Shown: positions 49,101-62,887 of the stretch, one piece after another
How the letters are laid out: the number at the start of each line of letters is the position of its first letter
How positions within the stretch are numbered: the first letter of the stretch is position 1
Source of the DNA: Paramacrobiotus metropolitanus
Taxonomy: Eukaryota; Tardigrada; Eutardigrada; Parachela; Macrobiotidae
DNA length: 64,000 nucleotides
Direction of reading: 5' to 3'
Assembly: GCF_019649055.1 (NCBI RefSeq)
Contig: NW_026570227.1
Location: forward strand, 372,001-436,000
Translations under genes and position numbers: made by a program
Notes under the pieces: model-generated
The model's database searches: none
Seen by the model: the letters and a program-made list of their open reading frames with translations, nothing else
Told to the model about the DNA's origin: nothing

Positions 49101-50585
49101 GGTCAGAAGCCGAGTCAGAGTTTAAGCCTGGGCCGTTTTCTGGAGCGTCTGCGTAGACTTTGAATCAGATTTCCGAAAAAGTATTTTTTCGTTCTTTTCG
49201 TTGTTGCACATTTGATACTTGCGTTAGCTGTGATGTCAAAACATTCGACTTGCAGCTGTTCATCCATTCTCGGAATGAATCGTGGCAGCCGGGGTGCAGG
49301 GCAGCCGCTTTTCTTGAGAGATGACGTGAACGCTTCCTGCATCGTGACGGGAATTGTGCAGCACGAAATTCTGCACGCGCTGGGAATGCTTCATGAGCAC
49401 TCCCGACCGGACCGCGATGCTTACATTGAAATCAACCACAACGCGATAACGGAGGGTCACGAGGCCAACTTCCGCATTAAGCCAGAGGCGAAGACATACG
49501 GAATCGAATACGATCTGGAGTCCATAATGCACTACGGAGCCTTTGATTTCGCTAAGTCTCTCAATGTTCCGATTATCGTACCGCGGTTTGCCGGCTTCGA
49601 AATGTCGATGGGACAGCGAAAACGGCTGACTGTGCGCGATGCGGCTAAGCTGCGGTCTGCATACAAATGCCAGGTGGACTCCGGAAAGCCCGTGTCGACC
49701 AGACAAGAACCTCTACGGTTTGTCGGGACTCCCTTAACTCCCGAAGAGTGTGAGTTGCAGTTCAATGAGCACTGTGGACACTTTGCAATCGACAGGGTCG
49801 GCTGTAGGACGTCCCGGATGTTTTTCATCATTTGTATGTTGGAGGCCGATGCGGATTTTTTGTGGAACATGGCGTTAGCTATGGCCGAATATCCTTCCCG
49901 TGCAGTTGGAATCGTTTTGGCAGAACCGCAAATAACTCCCGAACCTTTCCGTCCCATTACTGAGCAAGTAACCGCATTGATTATGATGGCGTGCACAGTG
50001 CCGCAGGCAACATCGCGACTGCCGTCGCTTGGTTTCATCAACCTGAATAACTTCGATATGTTGGACTGCCGCAAGATGATTGTCAGGAAACAAGATTTTG
50101 CGCATTTTCCACAACTGAGGATAATCAGGTTCAGTAACACAACGCTGGTCCATTTGGAAAAGGACACATTTACTAACCTCGAGCAGCTGCGTCTTATTGC
50201 ATGGCATGTTAAAATTCACGAATTCCCGTATTTTACTGCAGACATACAGAAGTTTTTGAATTATCTGCATTGCAGCTGTGAACTCGCATGGCTACGCCAC
50301 TGGTGGGAGACGAGGAAAATCAAAATCATCAAAGTCTCTTCGAACGTCAGCAATGCCTGGTTGCCTTATTTTAACACAGATCTTCTCATTGCGGAGGTTT
50401 TTCTTCCTATTGATTGCGCAGCCGACCCATTTCCGTCTAATTTGAGCATGATAGATTTCACCCAGGTGAATTTCTCAATTAATGCGCCGTCGAGGTGTCA
50501 GCAAAATGAATCGAATGGTGTGGTCGATGATGCAGGCATTCTGCTCCCATCACGCTCTATACTTAACAGTCCAGCGTCGTGTTAA
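46200..50585 (+). CDS. Secreted astacin metalloprotease with C-terminal LRR domain
   Basis: Four exons: 46200-46527, 46978-47046, 47120-47243 and 49256-50585, joined by G|GTAGGA, G|GTGAGT and AA|GTAAGC donors with matching phases; about 616 residues. ATG 46200 opens a signal peptide (MYHLAVVICLILAPRLSA), then a propeptide-like acidic region. The astacin domain starts at GGQVPYIISSAF, has the zinc motif HEILHALGMLHEHSRPDRD (three His plus catalytic Glu) and Met-turn SIMHYG, and ends MGQRKRLTVRDAAKLRSAY. About 290 residues follow: cysteines, then leucine-rich repeats (FPQLRIIRFSNTTLVHLEKD; FTNLEQLRLI) closed by an LRRCT-like cap, YLHCSCELAWLRHWW. A secreted zinc protease whose LRR part could bind a substrate is the reasonable reading. 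Intact. Confidence 0.85.
47244..49255 (+). other. Intron 3 of astacin gene 1, repeat-rich
   Basis: 2.0 kb. 47410-47675 looks like a solo LTR (TG start, TATATAAG, CA end), unproven. 48768-48905 and 49040-49115 are TCTGAC/GTCAGA-type simple repeats, and 48935-49035 is the CCTAAGAAA repeat. No gene seen. Confidence 0.5.
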
Positions 50586-50601
50586 CTTAACACGACGCTG
50601 G
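50571..50601. repeat. Perfect 31-bp palindrome at copy junction
   Basis: CCAGCGTCGTGTTAA, one C, then the exact complement. The TAA at 50583-50585 is the stop of astacin gene 1, and the next base after the palindrome begins the homologous part of copy 2. Confidence 0.95.
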
Positions 50602-51673
50602 CTGAATGTCTCACCCAATTCAACAGGAAATGTTGGCCTGCTGAAAGCGCAGAAGGGGATGACCCCAGCGGCTATTGCTCTCATGCCGACCATCACATGC
50701 ACAGTTTGACCATTCGCTGCCAGGCGGACATCACCAGCCGCGAACTGCAGGACATGACCTATAACTTGGCAAATTTTCGTCCAGTGGCGTGAAAATCATT
50801 CTGGCAGACGGTGATTATATTTCTTATCCGACATTCTCCATAATTCGAACACGAGCATACAGTCTCGGTATACGCAGATGCATGGATCGCCGCACCGTGG
50901 GCAAGCTTTCGGGACTGGAGTTTTCTAATCTGTTACATTTTATGCTGGAAAACTGCCACGCTTTGGCTATTAGCAAGAATGATTTTGCTGGAATGCCATA
51001 TTTATACATGGTTCTCTTCTACAGATCCACACTGTCTTCTCTGGAGCGCGGGTCGTTTAGTTATTTACCTGGTTTAAGTATTTTGTCATTGGAAGCCGCA
51101 CTGAGTGATGCTGTACACTGGTCGATTGGCACGCGTCAGTATCTCTGGCAGCTCCACTGTAGCTGCGAATACGAATGGTTTCGTTCATGGTGGACGTCCA
51201 CACTCATCCCTAAACTGGAGTACATCTCTTCGATTCAATCAGTTTTGACCACAACAAACAGCGACACGCGGGATGGACAGATCAGAGAGTGCTATTCTAC
51301 GTGGGGCATTCGAAACTCCTCACTGCATGGATTCTACATGCTGAAGCGCCCTGTACGCTCTGTGCTGCTCGAAGCCGCGACGACGGCGGACATTTTGATA
51401 TGTTTTGAGAAAGAGAAATTATACATTCCGGTGGACTGCAGCGCTGAACCATTTGCTACTCGCCCCAAGGACATCAACTTTGCGCAGAAGAACTTTACCA
51501 TTAATGGACCGGTTTGCATCAACGAGACGGCAACCGCTGCACCGGTCCTGCAAAAACGGGACCAGAATTATGACAGCATCACAAAGGCAGAACCAAAAAT
51601 TCGCATTCGGGAAGGTACGCACTGCATTTCTTTTTTTGAAGCCTGGAAGGTATTATTGCGCAGTACTGCATAG
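50602..51673 (+). pseudogene. Astacin-LRR copy 2, LRR part only
   Basis: Homology to gene 1 starts directly after the palindrome (AECLTQFNRKC aligns with PEECELQFNEHC). The frame is open to a TGA near 50790, one base out of register with the following frame (IILADGDYISYPTFS), which runs to 51673. LRRs (FAGMPYLYMVLFYRSTLSSL; GSFSYLPGLSILSLE) and the cap LHCSCEYEWFRSWW are well kept. The signal peptide and the entire protease domain are absent. A truncated tandem duplicate with one indel; a separate protein would need its own start. Confidence 0.7.
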
Positions 51674-52970
51674 GTCTTACTGCATAGGCATAGGGCATAG
51701 CGCTGATTTCCACACAGTTTATTAGCAACAAAGTCTTTCGCAACGGCGTTTTGCAACGTTGAAGTAATACGGTAACGGCAAAAACAGAGGTTTTCACGGT
51801 GGCAAAGCCAAAGATCAGGTAAAGTAAGCCGACCCGTCAAGTACCTGAGTATGTTTTGACTTGAAATTCTTTTTCGACTTGTCTCATTCTTGCAAACTGC
51901 TTTCTTGATTTGATTTCAAAATATATTTTTCTCTAAACCCTTTTCGGTTTTCCTTATCCTGGCCGAACTTCAGGTTAAAAGAATAAAAAGCTACAGGCTA
52001 TTTTGAGGAATTTTGTTTTTGTTTAAGCCATCGAAAGTCAGCACTCTGACATGGACAACTATAATTTTTCTGGCGAAGCAGTCTGCTCGTAGTCTTCGAA
52101 ACTCCAGTCAATCAATCAAAGTCAGGTACCAGTATAACCTGAAAAATTGGTAATTGGAGTCAACTACTTAACCAGTGGGAACTTTCGTATTTGGCGTAAT
52201 CAGATAAAAGTCATAACTGCACAGATTGTTGAACGTTTAGATTTATCCTTCGACTTTACTCAAAAACCGGTCATTCTGCGATAATTGTCCTTTTGACAAA
52301 CAAATCACCCACGTATTTCAATATGCTGAAGGTGCAAGTGCAAGAGTTTCAAAATGGACTATTCTTCGTAATCACCAGTGGTGACTCACCACTTCCATGT
52401 CACGTTTGCACATAAATATGCAAATCCCAAGTCCCGACCTGACAAACTCTCGCATGATGAAAACTGCCTGTTCCCATGATACGTCTTTGTGTGAAATCTG
52501 GCTGAAAGTGTTTTACCCGAGCGTTTTGTTCTCACTGGGTGACTAGTACGTTTGTAAATATACGTGCAAACGTCAGATGAAACTACGTAATATAGTTCGT
52601 TTTGAAATTTTAGTTACTATCAAGATATTGAAATACGTAGGTGATGATCCGCTGCCTAAAATATATTTAGTGTAGGTGAGTCAGAGCCAATAACATAGCT
52701 GCATATGTGCCATTGCATGCTCGATCTGACGAGCGCCGGCAATCTTAGTGAGTAAGTAAACAAAGTGCCCCGATTTTGCAGTAGCCGTTTATGGACAAAC
52801 TGTGCACAGCGTCCTCTAGTGGAGGACAAATCCCGGCTGCGGTTTAAAGTGTTTTAAGGAGAGCTATGCTCTGCCGCCAGTGAGAAGCAGTCGGACGCTG
52901 CGCACTGCTCATACATATGTGCACAAACAGCTGCTCGAAAATCGGGGCACTTCATTTGCTTACTCATTTA
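51674..52970. other. No gene seen
   Basis: No domain-bearing frame. Separates copies 2 and 3 of the astacin-LRR array. Confidence 0.4.
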
Positions 52971-53419
52971 GGGATTTGGCCCGGTACATAGCACTAAATC
53001 CGTGTACATTGACGGGAACTTTCGCTGTCGCGCACTCCCAAACACGTTTTTGCATTGCTTTATGGTATTTTTGTAGCCAAAAGTACTTGAAAATTTATTT
53101 TAAAATTCGAAAAAAATCGTAGAAGTCTGGATCCGTAACAAAACAATCTTCATGGTTATATGCATTTACCTGCAAAATTTGAAAGGGATCACGCCATAAT
53201 GAGACTTTTGGTAAACCTGAATGCATTGAAACTTTTTGGAATTTTGTTACCCTCGTACCTCCGCAACCGGATGTTGCGCGCGCAAACAGATTTCACGACT
53301 ACGTATACAATTCTTTGGGCTACAAAATGCTTTAAAGCAATGCAAAAAAGTGTTTGAAAGTGCGCGACAGCTGAAGTTCCCGTGGATGTACACGAATTGT
53401 ATGTACCGGGCCAAATCCG
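52971..53419. mobile_element. Second palindromic TTAA element, one arm shortened
   Basis: Ends GGGATTTGGCCCGGTACAT and complement; TTAA survives on the right (53420-53423) and is TTTA on the left. The right arm follows the 30288 element closely, while much of the left arm is deleted. Confidence 0.78.
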
Positions 53420-53555
53420 TTAAGATGGCCGGCCATCATTTTTGACTGCTCGTTGAGCACGACGGCTACCACGTAGTAGTACTATTGAGTTGCGCTTAAG
53501 TTGATCCGTTGTAAAGAAAGTCGAAGTACGGCGGAAGGCTGCGCCCTTTCAGTTT

Positions 53556-56321
<2,766 letters not shown>

Positions 56322-56624
56322 ACTACATCCGTAAACTGCCATTCAGATTCGCATGCGAATAATATCCGGACAAATTTGCAACTAAGGTTTTTCATGGATG
56401 TCAAAATCAGGGGAAATTGTCAGCGGTAACTTGTAATCTTTTGACATCGACGAATATTGACAGCACATCACATTCGATATTCCCCAGTCTTAAATCACTA
56501 GTTGTTTTAACCTAAACACTTTTTAATAAATTTGAAGCTTCATACATTCACGGTAGGGCAACAATACTACTGTGCACACTGCTGTATTAAAACTGCAAAA
56601 AACAACCAAATTCTCCGCTAACAA

Positions 56625-56895
56625 GCTTATTCCTTCCTGGCAGAGTGCCCAAATGCTGCGGCGTTTCCCTCCATAATAGCCAAACTTATCCGATGTTTAA
56701 GAAATGCCGTGGATTTGCTTTCGCCTGTGTTTCCCTAATCAGACGCCCAAAGAAGCTAACTAATTCCTTAGCAGCTTCTCCCAGAACTCCCATCGTCTCC
56801 ACAGCAAACGGATAAACAGACACTGATCTCCCAGTGAGCGGTAGCTGTGTCGTTTTACCTTGGTTTTTGCCCAGGTAAGCAGAATAGCCCACCAA
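56625..56895 (-). pseudogene. C-terminal end of a LINE reverse transcriptase ORF
   Basis: Minus strand: YPFAVETMGVLGEAAKELVS, then after one frame change near 56705 RISLAIMEGNAAAFGHSA and a stop. The VETMG...RISxAIxxGNA pattern is typical of the end of non-LTR retrotransposon ORF2 proteins. Only about 90 residues remain, consistent with 5' truncation. Confidence 0.6.
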
Positions 56896-56939
56896 AAACG
56901 TGTATTTTAAATAGCATTCGGAGCTATTCTTCTTTGCAT

Positions 56940-58950
56940 GGCTCCTGCCGCAGCAGACAAATATTCGCTCATAAATAACAGAAGCAGCAGGGCAATTATT
57001 ATCTCGGATGTCTGAGCGGGTTTATTCTTCCCCCGCACCAGTATCAAGGTTCAGTCAGACGCATGCAACTGGTTGAGACAATAAGCGCAATTCCATGTAC
57101 CAGTATCGAAGAACTGCTCTGCAATACGCAGTCAGACGACACAGTCTGGGTACCTCCCCAAAAACATCCACCGATCATGTATGCGCAACTGTTAACCACA
57201 ACCATTGCAAATTTGTCCGCTTTTTTTGGGAGATTTTGTAAGGCTGCCCATTCGCCGGTAAGTGCATCGTACCGGTAGAGGCTGGTGGATGTAGCGTAAT
57301 ACATCTGCTGGCCACATTTGGCCACTGCTTCGACAGAGGAAGACACCCTGTAAAACGGAAATAAGGCTCGAATGGTCACTGTCTTGATTGTCCGTAAAAG
57401 AGAATCTGTTTTTCTGGAATTAGCAGAGCCAAACACTCAACCTGGTAGCACGCCAATTCCGTGGCGCCCGTTTTGCTTCCCGATATTTTGCTTACCGACA
57501 CATTGCTGACCACCAATTCCCGGTTACACAATTTGGCTGCGAAACTTCTTGCAAAAACTTCTAATTTTCTTTGACCGGCAGCTTGCTTATCCGTCCGGTT
57601 TATAGCTTTTTTCGCTTTTACAGCGTTTTTTTTTCGTTTTCTAAAGTTTCTTAGTTTTTTTTTGGATTATTAGGTAATTTTTCTCAGGTTCTGGCGTTAT
57701 TTTGTGTCTCTATTACCTTACATTTCTTGGGTTCCTAGGTTTTTTAGGTTTCTTAAGGCGTTTTTTTTGCATGAGGATTTTCCAGTTTGTGTCTGTTCTT
57801 CTGTTCTCTTATGTTATGATGTTTTCCTTTTACATTCCCTATGTTTCAGAATCTCGTTAGCAAAATGTCGATGTTGTATAAGTAGGCAGTCGATCAATAT
57901 ACTATCGAGCATCGAGTTGTCGTTTTAATAAATTGTCGGGTAGACATTTTATCGGTCAGCAAAAGGTCGCCACTTCCTTCGAGCTGCCATCCTGCCAGTG
58001 TCCATATCGATTTCCGTTAAACATGCATATTGGTCCCAGATATAACTCTTGCGGTGGACCGTGATGGATTTTCTTCTAGCAGTCAATCCCAGAACAGGTG
58101 GTAGCGCACGCCATGTGCCTGTTCGGATATTCCACAAGTGGAACGCCATTTTGTTAAGATGGAGGGAGTGATCTGCTCTGCATCCGCTTTATGCCATTGC
58201 CGCCTAATAACTATGAGCATGCTTGTGACTAAGACTCTTGGAGGGCGGACCACTTTCTCACTGCTTAAACGCTGCGTTAAAGGATCGAAGATTATTAACT
58301 GTGAATTCGTCCTTCCATTGGAAAAACATAGCACACCTTGTATTCCTCGTACTTGAGATATGACATTTTTCATTGCTATCCTATTCGCAGCAAGTGTACC
58401 CAAGTATTTTTGAATAAGATCGGCTAAATTTGGCGCACTTTTGTCGGTCACAAAGGGCACGTAACCATTGATTATTCTCGAGGCATACTCGAACTGGTTA
58501 TTGTCTTATTGATAACGCTCTCTACAGTGTTCCCATCTTTAACGAGTAGCTTTTCTTGCACACCACTGGATATTTCGGCCATATCCAGTATTATGCAACC
58601 CAAACTCCAAATATCAGTTTTCCGTCCCGGACTCTCTGTCGGTTGCTGGGAAAATTTTCTCAGCATTTCGGGTGACATGAAGCGAATCGTGCCATGTAGA
58701 TGCGAAATATCTGCCGAACATGTGGTATTGCCTTGCCTGACTTACATTTGCACTAAACCATCCAAGTCACTTTTCAGCAGTTTCTTCCGGCCCCCTTCCA
58801 GTACAGTTATAGCCTTATACTTCCTTATTTTCTGGCCTCCGGTCCCCGTGAATGATGCTGTTCTCATGAAGGAAGTCCAGACCTCTTGCTATACACCCCA
58901 CGAGCTGAGCAGTTCTATTATAACTGTTTAAGAGGTCTGGATTTTGTTTG
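56940..58950 (-). pseudogene. Kinase-Kelch gene copy 2, degenerate
   Basis: Read on the minus strand. From 58930 a kinase C-lobe: GLDFLHENSIIHGDRRPEN, where HGD replaces HRD; a DLD in place of DFG near 58765; FMSPEML and DIWSLGCIILDM (subdomains VIII and IX); LADLIQKYLGTLAANRI (XI). Frames change after PEN and again after the MAEISSGVQ region. Kelch blades follow: HLWNIRTGTWRAL; SYIWDQYACLTEIDMDTGRM; YYATSTSLYRYDALTGEW with YMIGGC after an acceptor tttacag near 57352; the last blade has stop codons. The N-lobe is missing and replaced by a hairpin array. Useful as the empty-site reference for the insertion in copy 1. Confidence 0.68.
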
Positions 58951-58954
58951 CGAA

Positions 58955-59145
58955 GTGGCTATTTTACCCCAGCCTTTGTGGCAAAATAGCTTTTGGCTAT
59001 TTTGCCCCAGTATGTGGGGCAAAATAGCCTTTTGCTATTTTGCCTCACACTGCGCTCAAATAGTCTTAAGCTATTTTGCCCCAGTATATTTTGCCGAACC
59101 CTTTAGCTAATTTGCAGCACGCTGCGTTCGAATAGCTTTTAATCA
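58955..59145. repeat. GCTATTTTGCCCCA inverted-repeat cluster
   Basis: At least four forward and three reverse copies of GCTATTTTGCCCCA alternate, forming overlapping hairpins. It lies exactly where the kinase N-lobe of copy 2 should continue. Confidence 0.75.
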
Positions 59146-59414
59146 TTTTGTCGCAGTTTCCGGTAAATAAGTTGTACACGTTTTCAAAAGCATTATTTAC
59201 TTGTAAATGTACATGTATTCACTGCGTAGGACTCAATCATCGCAGTCACTTTGTCTTCTTTCTGCTTAGCAGCTGTCGATGTAAGCGAGAAGGCTTTCGG
59301 AATGATTGACTAGACCGCACTGAACTTGTTCGGCTGGGGTACAGCACTTCTGCCAACGAAATTAGAGAAAGCTTCTCATTATATATACGCGAAACCTCCT
59401 TTTAATACCGTAAT

Positions 59415-60272
59415 GATCGGTTTCCCTTGAGGATCCTGAGCGATCAGGAGACACCGTTTGTCAATCAGCTGGCCAATGACCTTTACAACGTACTGGAAGT
59501 GAAGCGCGTTACTACAAGCGGATATATGCCACAAACCAACGGCTCGTGCGAAAGGTACAATCAGACGCTAGCGCTTATGGTGTCGAAGTTCATAGACGCT
59601 GAGCAGCGCACCTGGGACAAGGTGCTGCCGTTTGTGGTGTTCGCGACAAACACCAGCAAGCATGACACCACGAACGATTCGCCATTCAAGTTACTGTACG
59701 GAAGGGAGCCGACGCTGCCGGTCGACATCGCCTTTTCGACAGTAGCGGATGCATTCGTGTATGATGTCGGAGAACGGATGGAGGCGCTTCACGCGAAGGC
59801 GAATGCGCGCATTGAGGGGAAGCAGAACTACCTCTTCGCTCACGATGATCACCCGGAAGTGACGTACAAAGACGGGGACTACGTTTTGGTTTTCAACCCT
59901 GCCGGAAAGCGCGGTAAGGCGACCAAGTTACTGAGTCGTTTTTATGGGCCCTACCGAGTACTCAGGCAAACGTCGCCCGTAAATTACGAAGTGGAAACCT
60001 GTGGGATCCGGAAACAAAGGAACGTTTCCGTCACCCACGTGTCAAAGATGAAGCTGTTCAAGGATCGCAACGAGATGTTCGTTGACTCCGAGGATGAAGA
60101 CGGCGAAAAACGGATTCCTGTCGCGCGTCCCAAGCAACTGGCGGACCACGACGAGGTCCCGGACACGGTAGCGGAAGAGGAGCCGTCCACCTACCTGATG
60201 GGCGCCCCTGAAATTGCGGCCCCTGCGGTGACCCCTGTAGTACCACCAGTGCTGTCCCCTGTGATTGACTGA
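59415..60272 (+). pseudogene. Integrase C-terminal half (Ty3/gypsy)
   Basis: Starts inside the catalytic core (RILSDQETPF, holding the second acidic residue); the third is in TNGSCERYNQTL. The core end reads SPFKLLYGREPTLPVDIAF and the GPY/F module LSRFYGPYRVL follows, with an acidic/proline tail. The zinc-binding N-terminus and the first catalytic Asp are absent. Integrase joins the DNA copy to the chromosome; this fragment cannot. Confidence 0.82.
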
Positions 60273-60396
60273 AGTGGTGACAACGGCGGAGGCGGACATG
60301 CTCGCGCCGGTGACTCGGGAAAACTCGGAAACGGAATAGTGGCGTTCGGGTCGTGAGCGCAGGGCACCGGACCGGTATGACCCATGCTCATACAAG

Positions 60397-62359
60397 CACT
60401 TTAACGGCTTGCTGCTGTTGGTGTTGTTGTTCATAACCTTAGTCGCAGCACTGGAGGTGGCTGTGTGCGACTGCTCTTCACGACGACATGCCGGTGTCGT
60501 CAGGTTCGAGCGATACGAGCAACGCCGGACCAACATGTCGTCCGTCAAGTTCACCCCGGTCAAGTAAGACATCTATACAGAAGATAAAGCCCGGACCGTG
60601 TTCAAAGGCTTCAGCTGCCGTGCATGGGAAGAGACCTTTGCACATCGAGGAAGGATTCCTGGGCTGGAGGGACACGACAAAGTCGTCGAAGGAAAAGACG
60701 TTGGCATCAGGAGATTGTTGGGTCATGGCTAACACGTTCAAATGCGGCGTGAATTCGATGGTGAAGCGTGGTAGTGTCTGGTCTTTTACAGCGGAACCAA
60801 AGAGCGAAGGAGCCTGGTACTCTACGAAGACGTACACTACGTACAACTGTGAACTGGAGGAGTTGACTCTGGAGCAGGAATGCAAAACGTGCCCGATTAT
60901 GAGTATCGTCGAAGAGGTAGCGACGGATCGAACCGTGGGCTACGCGATTCTGGCACACCGGACCGTGGTATGGAACGACATTTCGCAAACGCAGAGACCG
61001 TGCGAGACGGCTCAGCTGACCAGGCGAGTCGGTCAATTGTATAACGATACAAACGGTGTGATGAGAATCCGCGATACTGCGCGGCAAATGGATTTTGTTC
61101 TAGGCGCAATGGCGCGCTTGTGCAAACAGACCGGAACGAAGGCATTCCGTGTTGTCGGTGAAACAAGTATGCTGCTGGTGGTGCTGACGCGTGCGGAGAA
61201 GATCCTGTTCCAGGATTTCAACTACACCGCCGGAGAAAGTGTCGCTGGAGGGGGAGGCAAAGATTCGGCATTTAGAGGCAAAAGAAACTTGCTGGGATTC
61301 GCGGGTGGGACACACCCCGGGTTTCCGTCGGGATCATCGCGCACCATAATGTCGTTTCCCGTGACAGTGGCTACAACAACTGTCGGAAGAAAGACGCTGA
61401 ATGCGGAAGGCGCAACCAATGAACCCCCGATGACGCTACAACAATACCTACCTGAGCATCTACAGTGGATCATGGACTCTGTGGTGGAGCAGGAGAACCA
61501 CATTGCGGAAGCTGTTAACGCCGTCGATTGTCGGTTAAGTAGACTTAAAATCTAAAATCTTCATTCACTTTCGAAAGTTGGCGCGATTTTGGCTGCGCGT
61601 GCTATGCACTTTACAGAGTGTCAGAGTTTGGAGAGCTTCGGGACCATGGGAATTTTACGGCAGTGCCGACCGTTCAACTTGACGTTCGAAGCGCAGAACA
61701 CCGTCTACTGCGGCGTACAACCGCGACCGGGAAACTTTACGATTTCTCGCGACGGATTCACGGCGATTAAGTGGCAAGAGTGCTACTGGCAGTCGCATAC
61801 GGTGAACTTCCGTGGGATTCCTCACGTTTGGAGAGACGGAGATTGGCGACCAGTGCAGCCGGTGCAGTATGCTGACCGACAGCTGTTGCTCGCGCTTTTC
61901 CATCAGACCGTTGACCTTTCTGGGGCCTTGCTGGAAGCAGCCGCCGAGAAGGAACATGCGATGACGTTTCAGCTGCTGGGCCAGTTAGCCGGGGCAATGG
62001 AACATAACGGAGTAGAGAACGTTGAATCGTTCGTCCAGAACGTGCAGCAGTCAGCGAGTGTACCTGACCTAATGTCTAAGATACGTTGGTTCAAAACGAT
62101 GTTTGGGTCGATCACTACGGTGGTAGTGCTAGTGCTGATTGTGCTGGTGATATTTCAGTGTCGTGGACCGATAGCTGGATGCGGGAAGCGGATTGTGAAT
62201 CGCTTGGCCGAACGGAGACATGGACGTTCGACTGTGGTAGCGGAACCGGTGACTTACGTCAGCGCTCCTGAGGATCCGGGATATGAAGCGATTAACCCAC
62301 CGGACAAGGAGGAGGGACGGATTTTCATCCCGCTGCACCGTACGAATAACCGGACTTGA
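60397..62359 (+). pseudogene. Envelope-like fusion glycoprotein gene, interrupted
   Basis: A hydrophobic signal-peptide-like stretch (60397-60460) lies in a different frame from the main ORF (60488-61555), so a frame change occurs near 60570. The main ORF is Cys-containing and has a dibasic site RGKR followed by NLLGFAGG near 61285, like the cleavage site and fusion segment of F-type envelope proteins. A TAA at 61553-61555 interrupts it; the same frame is open again at once and runs to 62359. That part holds a transmembrane helix (VVVLVLIVLVIFQC, about 62119-62160) and a short basic tail. Envelope-bearing Ty3 elements can act as infectious retroviruses of invertebrates; this copy is broken twice. 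Confidence 0.75.
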
Positions 62360-62396
62360 TGTCTTGAGGGACCTGCGACGTCTGGGAAGGGGGCAA

Positions 62397-62697
62397 TGTT
62401 ACATAACTAGCTTAGTCATGTAATGATGTTAACCTATGGTCATATATGTTTTCTCCTATGGTCATGCACCTATGGTCATAGTCCATGTTTTTGCCTTTCT
62501 CATGCCCTTGTGAGCCAGATGTACTGACAATGCGTGATTGTCTGATATAGGTCGATTCCCTTGATGTCCTGTTATTTCCGGCTTAGGTCGTTATATAAGC
62601 CTATGTTTACTTGTTATTTGTTAGTTCTTAGCTGAGTATTATTAAAGAGGCTAAAACCCGATATTCATATACGCCTACGGATAGTGGAGGTGTTACA
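62397..62697 (+). repeat. 3' LTR of the Ty3/gypsy element
   Basis: TGTTACATAACTAGC...GGAGGTGTTACA, ends 5'-TG and CA-3' with an inverted TGT(T)ACA. Preceded by the purine tract GGGAAGGGGGCAA. Contains TTATATAAG (promoter-like) and TATTAAAG near the likely polyadenylation site. Confidence 0.8.
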
Positions 62698-62887
62698 ATT
62701 TTAATTAGTGTAATCCTGTGAAAGCATACCGATATGTGCATTGGCTGTTGCCTATTAAAATAGTTTTAGACATGACGGCTGATTGTATGAAACTATTGAT
62801 TTCGATTAAATTTGAACACCTGCTGACCAATATATCAAAACGTATAAGACCATGAAATAATCGAATTATGCGAGTAATCTAAACAAA

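Larger units (their letters stand above)
59415..62697 (+). mobile_element. 3' part of an env-bearing Ty3/gypsy element
   Basis: Contains the C-terminal half of integrase, an envelope-like gene, a purine tract and one LTR, in the order expected of errantivirus-like elements. Gag, protease, reverse transcriptase and the 5' LTR are missing, so it is 5'-truncated and cannot move by itself. Confidence 0.85.

Noticed and set aside
60478-61503. Numerous minus-strand frames opposite the envelope-like gene
   Set aside because: Shadows of a GC-rich coding strand; the plus strand carries the motifs and membrane helix.
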